Shown here: positions 1 to 9,929 of the stretch, one piece after another | Numbering within the stretch: the stretch's first letter is position 1 | Layout of the letters: every line of letters begins with the position of its first letter | From: Chthoniobacter flavus | Lineage (GTDB): Bacteria > Verrucomicrobiota > Verrucomicrobiia > Chthoniobacterales > Terrimicrobiaceae | Assembly (NCBI GenBank): GCA_945860745.1 | Contig: CAMASH010000010.1 | Location: 1-58,252, forward strand | Direction: 5' to 3' | DNA: 58,252 bases | Position numbers and translations under genes: made by a program | The notes under the pieces: model-generated | The model's input: only the letters and a program-made list of their open reading frames with translations | Told to the model about the DNA's origin: nothing | Database searches by the model: none

Positions 1-27
1 CAGGGTTGGTGTATGGTTTGCTATCTA

Positions 28-76
28 CCCAAGGTAGCTTTGCAACCTTGGGCTGCGGGATGCAGCCACGTTGTGG
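28..76. repeat. REP-like chain of small palindromes
   Basis: Three consecutive hairpins lie upstream of the carboxylase gene. CCCAAGGT (28-35) pairs with ACCTTGGG (45-52), GGCTGC (51-56) pairs with GCAGCC (62-67), and CCAC (66-69) pairs with GTGG (73-76). A compact run of adjoining palindromes is typical of dispersed REP-type intergenic repeats. An open frame runs through it into the next gene, but it is not needed for that protein. Confidence 0.5.
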
Positions 77-169
77 CACAGAAGCTTACATGTTCCCAAA
101 AAACGCCGATCGGGAGATCCCTCAGAAATTTGTCCCGCACCCTTCGTGAGAATGGGTTCCGATCGAGGG

Positions 170-198
170 TTGCCAGACTTTCCCCCCGCGCATAGAAG
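170..198 (+). promoter_or_regulatory. Candidate sigma70-type promoter for pyruvate carboxylase
   Basis: TTGCCA (170-175) and TAGAAG (193-198) are separated by 17 bp. The -10 lies 13 nt before the chosen GTG start at 212, and the same purine stretch (AGAAGGGAG, 194-202) could act as a ribosome binding site. The assignment is by hexamer match and spacing only. Confidence 0.4.
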
Positions 199-211
199 GG
201 AGCCCACTCCC

Positions 212-3200
212 GTGAAGCCCTCTCCGAAAGCCTCCCCCATCCGGGCCATCCGCAAATTGATGGCCGCCAACCGCAGCGAAATTGCCATCCGGGTCTTTCG
301 CTCCGCCACCGAATTGAACCTCCGTACCGTGGCCGTTTTTGCCAAGGAGGACCGGTTCAGCATTCATCGCTTCAAGGCCGACGAGGCCTACATGCTGCCG
401 GAGGCCAGGGGTCCGGTCGGTGCCTATCTCGACATCGCGGGGGTGGTGGCGGCGGCGAAGGAACACGCGGTCGATGCGATCCATCCGGGCTACGGCTTTC
501 TCTCGGAGAATGCCGAATTCGCCCGGGCCTGCGCCCGCGAGGGGATTCTTTTTGTCGGGCCGAAACCGGAGTGCCTCGAACTGATGGGCGACAAAGTGGC
601 GGCCCGCGCGGAGGCGAAACGCCTGGGCGTGCCCACCCTGCCGGGCACGGACGATCCGGTGAAGGACCGCGGCAAGGCCCTCAAGCTGGCGCGGAAGATC
701 GGATTCCCGCTCATCATCAAGGCGGCCTTCGGCGGTGGCGGACGCGGCATGCGCGTGGTGCAGAAGGAGACCGACCTCGAACGCCTGCTCGACGAGGCGC
801 AGAACGAGGCCTTGCGGGCCTTTGGCAATGCGGCGGTGTTTTTGGAAAAGTTCGTCGGGCGGGCCAAGCACATCGAGGTGCAGATTCTGGGCGACCGGCA
901 CGGAAACGTCGTCCACCTTTACGACCGCGATTGTTCGGTGCAGCGGCGTCATCAGAAAGTGATCGAAATTGCGCCCTCCGTCGCCCTCGACCCGCAGGTG
1001 CGCGGGGAATTGCTCGATGCCGCCGTGCGTCTGGCCACGGGCACCGGCTACGACAACGCCGGAACCATCGAGTTCCTCTACGACATGGACAGCCACGCGT
1101 GGTTCTTCATCGAGATGAACCCGCGCATCCAGGTCGAGCACACCGTCACCGAGGTCGTGACCAACATCGACATCGTGCGTTCGCAGATTTTGATCGCGCA
1201 GGGTTATCCGCTCCACGGCCCCGAGGTCGGTCTGCCCGCGCAAAAAGACATTCCCTGCAACGGCAACGCCGTGCAGTGCCGCGTGACCACGGAGGACCCG
1301 GCCAATAATTTCACCCCCGACTACGGCGAAATCCTGACCTATCGTTCGGCCGCGGGCTTCGGCATCCGCCTCGATGGCGGCATGGGCAATGCCGGCAGCG
1401 TGATCACGCCGTTTTACGATTCGATGCTGGTCAAAATTACGGCCAGTGGAAAAGATTTCCCCACCGCGCTGCAACGCATGGAGCGCGCCCTGCGCGAGTT
1501 CCGCATCAGGGGAGTCAAAACGAACATCCCGTTTCTCGAGAACGTCATCGCCAACGAAACGTTCCGGGCCGGTCAGGCCGCCACCCAGTTGATCGACACC
1601 ACGCCGGACCTTTTCAAGTTCCGCCTGCGCAAGGATCGCGCGACGAAATTGCTGGCCTTTCTGGGCGACGTCATCGTCAACGGCAACCCGCATGCCAAGG
1701 GTTTCAAGCCCGCGAAACCCTGCGTCGCCGCGGTCGTCCCACCCTGCGATGAAAAAGCGCCGCCGCCCGCCGGCACGCGGCAGAAGCTTTTGGAACTCGG
1801 ACCCGAAAAATTCGCGCAGTGGATCTTGCAGCAGAAGCCGCTGCTTTTCACCGACACCACGTTCCGCGACGCCCACCAATCGCTCCTGGCCACCCGTATG
1901 CGCACTTGCGATATGCTGGCCGTGGCGGATGCCGTGGCCCGGCGCCTGCCGCAGTTGTTCAGCCTGGAGATCTGGGGCGGGGCCACGTTCGACACGGCCA
2001 TGCGTTTCCTGCGCGAGGATCCCTGGGAGCGGCTGCGTCACTTGCGTGAACGCATTCCGAACATCTGCTTCCAGATGCTCTTCCGCGGCAGCAACGCGGT
2101 CGGTTACTCGAACTATCCCGACAACGTCGTGCGCGGTTTCGTCAAACACGCGGCCGCATCAGGCCTGGACATCTTCCGCATTTTCGATTCGCTCAATTAC
2201 ACCCCCAATCTCAAAGTGGCCATGGAAGCGGTGCGCGGCACGCCGGGCCTTTGCGAGGCCGCCATTTGCTACACCGGCGACATTCTCGATCCGAAGCGGA
2301 CAAAGTATTCGCTGAAGTATTACGTCAAACTGGCGAAAGAACTGGAGGACATGGGTGCCCACATCCTCGCCATCAAGGACATGGCCGGACTCTGCCGTCC
2401 CTTCGCGGCCAGGGCGTTGGTCAAGGCGCTGAAGGACGAAATCGGGATGCCGATCCATTTCCACACCCACGACACCAGCGGCATCAATTCGGCCTCCATC
2501 CTGCAGGCCTCCGAGGCCGGGGTGGATATTGCCGATGCCGCCCTCGCGGCCTTCTCCGGATCGACCAGTCAGCCGAACTTGAATTCGCTGGTGGCCGCCT
2601 TACAGCACACCCGCCGCGATTCGGGCCTCGCCCTCAATGCCCTCAACGAATTTTCCGATTACTGGGAAGTCGTGCGCGATTATTACACCCCGTTCGACAC
2701 CGCGCCGAAGACCGGTTCCGCCGAAGTCTATCTGCACGAGATGCCGGGCGGCCAGTTCACCAATCTCAAGGAACAGGCCGCCGGCATGGACATCGGCCAC
2801 CGCTGGCCGGAGATCGCCCGCTGCTACGCGGAGGTGAACGACCTCTTCGGCGACATCGTGAAAGTCACCCCCAGCAGCAAGGTCGTGGGCGACATGACCA
2901 TGTTTCTCATCACCCGCGGCATCAAACCCGCCGATGTGGTCAACCTGCCGCCCGGCACCGCCTTTCCCGAGTCCGTCATCGACATGCTCGCGGGCGGCCT
3001 GGGTCAACCGGTCGGCGGATGGCCGAAGGCTTTGCAACGCGTCGTCCTCGGTAAACGCAAAGCCCTCAAAGGCCGGCCCGGGGCTTCGGCCAAGGCGGTC
3101 AACTTCGCCAAGCTGCGCGAAGAACTGCACGGAAAACTCAAACGCGAACCCTCCGAGGACGACATCTACAGCTACCTCATGTATCCGCAGGTCTTCCTGG

Positions 3201-3688
3201 ACTTCGCGAATTTCACCCGCGACTACGGCGATGTTTCCGTCTTGCCCACGCCCGCGTTTTTCTACGGCTTGTTCACCCAGGAGGAAATCTCCGTGCGGCT
3301 CGAGCAGGGCAAGACGCTCTTCATCAATCTCATCAACATCAGCGATCCCGACGCCGAGGGGAAACGCGTGGTGGCTTTCGAACTCAACGGGCTGCCCCGG
3401 CACACCGCCGTGACGGATAAATCGATCAAACCCAAGACCGCGCCCCGCCTCAAGGCCGACGCCGCCGATCCGCTTCAAGTGGCCGCGCCCATCCCCGGCA
3501 TGATCACCAGCATCGCCGTCTCCGTCGGCACCAAGGTGAAACAAGACGACAAACTTCTCACCCTCGAAGCGATGAAAATGTCCACCAACCTCAACGCCCC
3601 CTGCGACGGCATCGTGGAGGAAATTTGCGCCAGGGTCGGCACCACCGTCGAAAGCAAAGACCTCGTCATCCGCCTGCGGAAAGAATAA
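212..3688 (+). CDS. pyc: Pyruvate carboxylase (single-chain, biotin-dependent)
   Basis: It carboxylates pyruvate to oxaloacetate with ATP and bicarbonate, the anaplerotic entry to the TCA cycle, in the cytosol. The roughly 1158-residue chain has the complete order of the family. A biotin carboxylase/ATP-grasp domain comes first (start AANRSEIAIRVFR, glycine-rich FGGGGRGMRVV). The carboxyltransferase TIM barrel follows (FTDTTFRDAHQSLLATRMRT, metal/carbamyl-lysine region AIKDMAGL, then HFHTHDTSG). A C-terminal biotinyl domain ends it, with LEAMKMS and the biotinylated Lys near residue 1122. The frame is open back to 71, but similarity begins only after 240 and the upstream part runs through a repeat. 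GTG 212, preceded by AGAAGGGAG, gives the usual family length of about 1150; ATG 260 is the alternative. The 9-nt gap to the next gene could allow read-through. Confidence 0.93.
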   Translation: MKPSPKASPIRAIRKLMAANRSEIAIRVFRSATELNLRTVAVFAKEDRFSIHRFKADEAYMLPEARGPVGAYLDIAGVVAAAKEHAVDAIHPGYGFLSENAEFARACAREGILFVGPKPECLELMGDKVAARAEAKRLGVPTLPGTDDPVKDRGKALKLARKIGFPLIIKAAFGGGGRGMRVVQKETDLERLLDEAQNEALRAFGNAAVFLEKFVGRAKHIEVQILGDRHGNVVHLYDRDCSVQRRHQKVIEIAPSVALDPQVRGELLDAAVRLATGTGYDNAGTIEFLYDMDSHAWFFIEMNPRIQVEHTVTEVVTNIDIVRSQILIAQGYPLHGPEVGLPAQKDIPCNGNAVQCRVTTEDPANNFTPDYGEILTYRSAAGFGIRLDGGMGNAGSVITPFYDSMLVKITASGKDFPTALQRMERALREFRIRGVKTNIPFLENVIANETFRAGQAATQLIDTTPDLFKFRLRKDRATKLLAFLGDVIVNGNPHAKGFKPAKPCVAAVVPPCDEKAPPPAGTRQKLLELGPEKFAQWILQQKPLLFTDTTFRDAHQSLLATRMRTCDMLAVADAVARRLPQLFSLEIWGGATFDTAMRFLREDPWERLRHLRERIPNICFQMLFRGSNAVGYSNYPDNVVRGFVKHAAASGLDIFRIFDSLNYTPNLKVAMEAVRGTPGLCEAAICYTGDILDPKRTKYSLKYYVKLAKELEDMGAHILAIKDMAGLCRPFAARALVKALKDEIGMPIHFHTHDTSGINSASILQASEAGVDIADAALAAFSGSTSQPNLNSLVAALQHTRRDSGLALNALNEFSDYWEVVRDYYTPFDTAPKTGSAEVYLHEMPGGQFTNLKEQAAGMDIGHRWPEIARCYAEVNDLFGDIVKVTPSSKVVGDMTMFLITRGIKPADVVNLPPGTAFPESVIDMLAGGLGQPVGGWPKALQRVVLGKRKALKGRPGASAKAVNFAKLREELHGKLKREPSEDDIYSYLMYPQVFLDFANFTRDYGDVSVLPTPAFFYGLFTQEEISVRLEQGKTLFINLINISDPDAEGKRVVAFELNGLPRHTAVTDKSIKPKTAPRLKADAADPLQVAAPIPGMITSIAVSVGTKVKQDDKLLTLEAMKMSTNLNAPCDGIVEEICARVGTTVESKDLVIRLRKE

Positions 3689-3697
3689 GGGCACGGC

Positions 3698-4561
3698 ATG
3701 ACACACCAGGCAGCAGAGGATCGGCCGCAAAAGAACACAGAGAGCGCAAAAAAAACGGGGCGATCCCGGAGCCTCCCTTTTTCCGCTTTGTGTTCCCTGC
3801 GTTCTTTTGCGGCCATTTCCCTCCTGCTTCTTTCTGCCGGCTTCGGCTTCGCCCAGTCCATCCAGCTCAGCGACGCCCAGGCCAACGAGATCGGCCTCCG
3901 CATCTGGAAAAACGAATGCGCCGGTTCGGTCGATGGCCTGACTTCGTGGAATTCCGGCGAGGACTTCGCCTCGCTTGGCATCGGGCATTTCATCTGGTAT
4001 CCTGAGGGCAAACGCGGACCGTTCGAGGAAAGTTTTCCCAAACTGGTCAACTATTTCATCAGCCAGGGCCTTGGTGTTCCGACCTGGATGCGTGGCCCCT
4101 GCGTCTGGACCACCCGCCAGCAGTTTCTGGCCGGCTTCGAAACTCCGCCCCTGCGTCAACTGCGCAACCTGCTCTCCACCACCATTCCCCAGCAGGCCCG
4201 CTTCGCCGCCCTCCGGCTCGAACAGGCCCTGCCCAAAATGCTGGCGGCCGCCCCGGCCGCCGAACGCGAAAACGTGAAGGCCAACTTTTACCGCGTCGCC
4301 GCCCAGCCGCTCGGATTCTACGCCCTGATGGATTACGTGAACTTCAAGGGCGAGGGCATTTCCCCGACCGAACGCTACAACGGCCAGGGCTGGGGCCTTT
4401 TGCAAGTGCTGGAAACCATGTCCGGCGGTCCGGCCCTCCCCGCCTTCGCCGCCGCGGCCGACCAGGTCCTGACCCGCCGGGTAAAAAACTCCCCGCCCGC
4501 CCGCAACGAGGTCAAGTGGCTGCCCGGCTGGAGGAACCGGCTGAAGACCTATAGGAACTGA
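3698..4561 (+). CDS. Secreted protein of unknown function, possibly lysozyme-like
   Basis: I do not recognise a named family with confidence. The 287-residue frame has a hydrophobic stretch (AAISLLLLSAGFGFA) ending in an Ala-X-Ala-type site before QSIQLS, so the product is probably exported. The mature part has WKNECAGSVDGLTSWN followed by LGIGHFIWYPEG; a Glu followed by a GIGHF motif is reminiscent of GH24-type lysozymes, which is inference only. The start is uncertain. ATG 3698 gives a long polar leader derived partly from an inverted repeat (3723-3814), while TTG 3788 would give a normal short signal peptide. It lies 9 nt after pyc on the same strand. Confidence 0.6.
   Translation: MTHQAAEDRPQKNTESAKKTGRSRSLPFSALCSLRSFAAISLLLLSAGFGFAQSIQLSDAQANEIGLRIWKNECAGSVDGLTSWNSGEDFASLGIGHFIWYPEGKRGPFEESFPKLVNYFISQGLGVPTWMRGPCVWTTRQQFLAGFETPPLRQLRNLLSTTIPQQARFAALRLEQALPKMLAAAPAAERENVKANFYRVAAQPLGFYALMDYVNFKGEGISPTERYNGQGWGLLQVLETMSGGPALPAFAAAADQVLTRRVKNSPPARNEVKWLPGWRNRLKTYRN
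3723..3814. repeat. Imperfect inverted repeat inside the N-terminus of the secreted-protein ORF
   Basis: GGCCGCAAAAGAAC (3723-3736) is the exact reverse complement of GTTCTTTTGCGGCC (3801-3814). Partial pairing continues inward (ACAGAGAGCGCAAAA against CCGCTTTGTGTTCC). The arms resemble the A-rich arms of the GxxExxY cassette further on. The right arm encodes part of the predicted signal peptide. Confidence 0.7.
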
Positions 4562-4563
4562 TG

Positions 4564-5044
4564 GCCCGCGAAACACGCGAAAAGACGCGGAAAAATGGAA
4601 CTGATTCACAAAGAGGAATGCTACCGGATTATTGGCGCGTGCTTTGAAGTTTATAAGGACAAGGGATCTGGGTTTCTCGAGCCTGTTTACGATGAATGTT
4701 TGACCCTGGAGTTAGGCTTACAAAGTATTCCGCACGTTCCGAAACCCCGGAGGCAACTCAGCGACAAAGGACAAATCCTGCGCCATCATTACGAGCCCGA
4801 CTTTGTCTGCTTCGATAAAATCATCCTCGAAATCAAAGCCGTCACCAATCTGTCCGACGAACATCGCGCCCAGATTCTGAATTACCTGGCGGCCTCCGGA
4901 TTCCCACTGGGCCTCCTGGTCAATTTCGGACACCACCCCAAGCTTGAATGGGAACGCGTCGCCAACAGCAAAACAAACTCTGCCTCCAACCAGCCTCCTC
5001 CCTCATTGTCTTAATTTTCGCGTCTTTTCGCGTGTTTAGCGGGC
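4564..5044. repeat. Candidate mobile cassette: GxxExxY gene between 30-bp inverted repeats
   Basis: The left arm 4564-4594 and right arm 5015-5044 are reverse complements over 30 positions with one substitution and one extra base; the shared core is ACACGCGAAAAGACGCG. The left arm ends at the base before the ATG (4595), and the right arm begins at the base after the TAA (5012-5014). The unit is inserted 2 nt after the stop of the preceding gene. I see no target-site duplication. The arms would pair in the transcript, tying the two ends of the mRNA together. Confidence 0.7.
4595..5014 (+). CDS. GxxExxY family protein (PD-(D/E)XK nuclease-like)
   Basis: The protein has 139 residues and carries the naming motif GFLEPVY followed by the usual core of this small family. 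It has a nuclease-like PD...ExK signature (PDFVCFDKIILEIKAV), a helix with EHRAQILNYL, and the C-terminal LGLLVNFG strand. The family is widespread in Verrucomicrobia, Planctomycetes, cyanobacteria and Geobacter relatives, often in several copies per genome; its function is unknown. The D-x(n)-ExK arrangement suggests, but does not prove, an endonuclease fold. There is no Shine-Dalgarno sequence, since the start codon directly abuts the left inverted repeat. The gene has no functional link to its neighbours and looks like an inserted unit. Confidence 0.85.
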   Translation: MELIHKEECYRIIGACFEVYKDKGSGFLEPVYDECLTLELGLQSIPHVPKPRRQLSDKGQILRHHYEPDFVCFDKIILEIKAVTNLSDEHRAQILNYLAASGFPLGLLVNFGHHPKLEWERVANSKTNSASNQPPPSLS

Positions 5045-5071
5045 AATTTCTGTTTTGGTTTTCCTAAACCC

Positions 5072-5809
5072 GTGACCAATCCCTACGAATCCGACCAACT
5101 TCTCGCCGAATACCTCCTTTTCCACTACGGGGCGGACGACGAGATCCTCGGCAAGCTGCCCGGTCCGCGCGAGGCGCTGAGTTTTCCCCGGCGCTCGGTC
5201 AGCGAACTCATCGGCCCCATGCAGCGCGACGCCCGCGCGCTCGATGTCGGGTGTGCCGTGGGCCGCGCCACCTTCGAACTCGCCCGCTATGCCGCCTCCG
5301 TCACCGGGATTGATTTTTCCGCCCGCTTTATCGCGGCCGCGCAGGAGTTGAAAAACAGCGGCTCCTGCGAAAGCTCCCGCCGCATCGAGGGCGATCTGGC
5401 CGAACCCTTCACCGCGAAGGTTTCCGCCGGCATCGATTGCTCCCGCGTCACCTTCGAAACCGGCGACGCCATGAACCTCCGCCCCGGCCTCGCCGGGTTC
5501 GACGCCGTCCTGGCCGCCAACCTCATCTGCCGCCTGCCCGAACCGCGCAAATTCCTCGACCGTCTCCCCCAACTGGTCAAATCCGGCGGCCAGTTGCTCC
5601 TCACCACCCCCTTCACCTGGCTGGAGGAATTCACGCCGCGCGAGAACTGGCTCGCCCGCGATGGCCGGCGATCCTTCGAGGTGCTCAAGGAAATCCTTAC
5701 CCCGCATTTCGAATTGCAAGCCACCAAGGACCTCCCGTTTCTTATCCGCGAGCACGAGCGCAAGTTCCAATACGGCATCGCCCTGGGCACCCGCTGGTTG
5801 CGACGATAG
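5072..5809 (+). CDS. Putative 4-mercaptohistidine N1-methyltransferase (stand-alone OvoA C-terminal domain type)
   Basis: This is a 245-residue SAM-dependent methyltransferase. The N-terminal signature NPYESDQLLAEYLLFHYG and GPREALSFPRR match the C-terminal domain of ovothiol synthase OvoA, which N-methylates the imidazole of 5-thiohistidine. The SAM-binding motif is ALDVGCAVGRATFELAR. Here the domain is a separate protein; the sulfoxide synthase half (DinB plus FGE-like domains) is not in the window. Translation starts at GTG 5072. The following methyltransferase begins 5 nt after the stop, so the two are probably co-transcribed. The substrate assignment follows from family resemblance only. 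Confidence 0.8.
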   Translation: MTNPYESDQLLAEYLLFHYGADDEILGKLPGPREALSFPRRSVSELIGPMQRDARALDVGCAVGRATFELARYAASVTGIDFSARFIAAAQELKNSGSCESSRRIEGDLAEPFTAKVSAGIDCSRVTFETGDAMNLRPGLAGFDAVLAANLICRLPEPRKFLDRLPQLVKSGGQLLLTTPFTWLEEFTPRENWLARDGRRSFEVLKEILTPHFELQATKDLPFLIREHERKFQYGIALGTRWLRR

Positions 5810-5814
5810 CCCGC

Positions 5815-6390
5815 ATGACCGATTGGGAACAACGTTACCGCACGGGCGATACGCCCTGGGAAAAAGGCACGGCGCATCCGGCCCCTGTTGCCTGGCTCGC
5901 GCAAAATCCCTTGACCGGACGCATCCTCGTTCCCGGCTGCGGTTCCGGACACGACGTGCGCGCCCTGGCCGTCACCGGCGCGGAAGTGGTCGGATTCGAT
6001 CTCGCGCCCTCCGCGGTGGAGGCCGCCCGACGATTCCCCCCCATCGGCAGGGAAACCTACGTCTGCGGTGATCTCTTCGCCCCGCCGGAGAATTGGACCG
6101 GAACTTTCGACGGCATTTTCGAACACACCTGCTTCTGCGCCATTTCTCCTGACCGGCGAACCGATTACGCCGCCGCGGTGGCGAAACTTCTCAAATCCGC
6201 CGGACGTCTCCTCGCCATCTTTTACCTCGATCCCGGCCACGACGGCGACGGCCCGCCGTATGGATGTTCCCTCGACGAATTGGAAACGCTGTTTTCCCCG
6301 CACTTCCGCCTGATCGAGGAGCAGGAAAACCTTCCGACCTTTCCCGGTCGCGAAGGACGGGAAATCCTGCGCGAACTTGCGAAACGCTGA
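5815..6390 (+). CDS. TPMT-family SAM-dependent methyltransferase
   Basis: The 191-residue protein opens with WEQRYRTGDTPWEKGTAHP, the characteristic start of the thiopurine S-methyltransferase-like family. The SAM motif RILVPGCGSGHDVRAL and then GDLF and FEHTCFCAI follow. Members methylate small thiols, halides or thiopurines. A thiol or imidazole-thiol substrate would fit the neighbouring ovothiol-type enzyme, but this is inference. ATG 5815 is 5 nt after the previous stop, so translation is likely coupled. The length is normal for the family. Confidence 0.85.
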   Translation: MTDWEQRYRTGDTPWEKGTAHPAPVAWLAQNPLTGRILVPGCGSGHDVRALAVTGAEVVGFDLAPSAVEAARRFPPIGRETYVCGDLFAPPENWTGTFDGIFEHTCFCAISPDRRTDYAAAVAKLLKSAGRLLAIFYLDPGHDGDGPPYGCSLDELETLFSPHFRLIEEQENLPTFPGREGREILRELAKR

Positions 6391-6753
6391 AAAGCCGGTC
6401 CCGGGTCATCCCCCTGGCAGTAGCGCGTTGCCTCAAGCAAAAATGACACCAGGGCATCAAAATTGATAATCGCGGCTCAACCCTTCATCCTAACCCACTT
6501 CGCGTCCAGTCCGCGAAGTGGGGCTAAGTTCAGCGGGGTTTGGAACGTGGGGCGGCCGTCCCGGCGGCCTTCTGGGAGAGAGAATAGCCGGCAGGACGCC
6601 TCCTCCACACTGCTGAACTTCGTGCCCTTCGCGCCTGGCCCCTCTTCCTATTTGACCCCTATTTAGTCCCTGCAATGGGCAGATCCAAACCCGCTGGCCC
6701 CGCTTGGCGGAGAAAACCTCCGGGTTGCCACGGGCCGGCAGCCCTTCAAGACT
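6391..6753. other. Convergent intergenic region
   Basis: This 363-bp spacer separates the converging methyltransferase and secA genes. Apart from the hairpin at 6494-6522, no coding sequence or RNA gene is recognisable. GC-rich palindromic fragments (GGCGGCCGTCCCGGCGGCC near 6550) are present. Confidence 0.5.
6494..6522. terminator. Perfect 11-bp hairpin between convergent genes
   Basis: CCCACTTCGCG (6494-6504) pairs with CGCGAAGTGGG (6512-6522) around a 7-nt loop. There is no T tract on either strand, so it is either a stem-only bidirectional terminator or another dispersed palindrome. Confidence 0.4.
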
Positions 6754-9768
<3,015 letters not shown>

Positions 9769-9929
9769 GAAAAATCAGCGGAGGGTTAATGAATAGCCGC
9801 CGTCGGGAAATGTCCACCGGAATTCTGGGGCGGCCGTCGGCGGGGGCGGCCACCCCGCTCTGCCCTGTTCCGGACAAGAACCCTCTGGACACTCGCCGGG
9901 GCTCGCATAATTTCAGAACTTCTTCCGAC
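9769..9929. promoter_or_regulatory. Divergent promoter region, secA / alpha-mannosidase
   Basis: This 161-bp spacer separates two divergent genes. For mannosidase, CATAAT at 9905-9910 is the best -10 on the plus strand. For secA, a TATTCA-like -10 can be read on the minus strand about 20 nt before the ATG. Neither has a convincing -35 at standard spacing. The open frame from 9789 across the spacer has no homology-like sequence and is not taken as coding. Confidence 0.3.

Noticed and set aside
71-211. Extended N-terminus of pyruvate carboxylase from ATG 71
   Set aside because: The extra 47 codons run through a repeat and contain no family sequence. GTG 212 with a ribosome site gives the standard length.
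2600-4609. A minus-strand frame of about 669 codons across pyc and the secreted-protein gene
   Set aside because: No recognisable domain; it crosses the boundary of two genes and the inverted repeat.
9789-9929. Extended N-terminus of alpha-mannosidase
   Set aside because: Residues encoded before 9930 are Arg/Pro/Gly-rich with no GH38 similarity, and the region must hold the divergent promoters.
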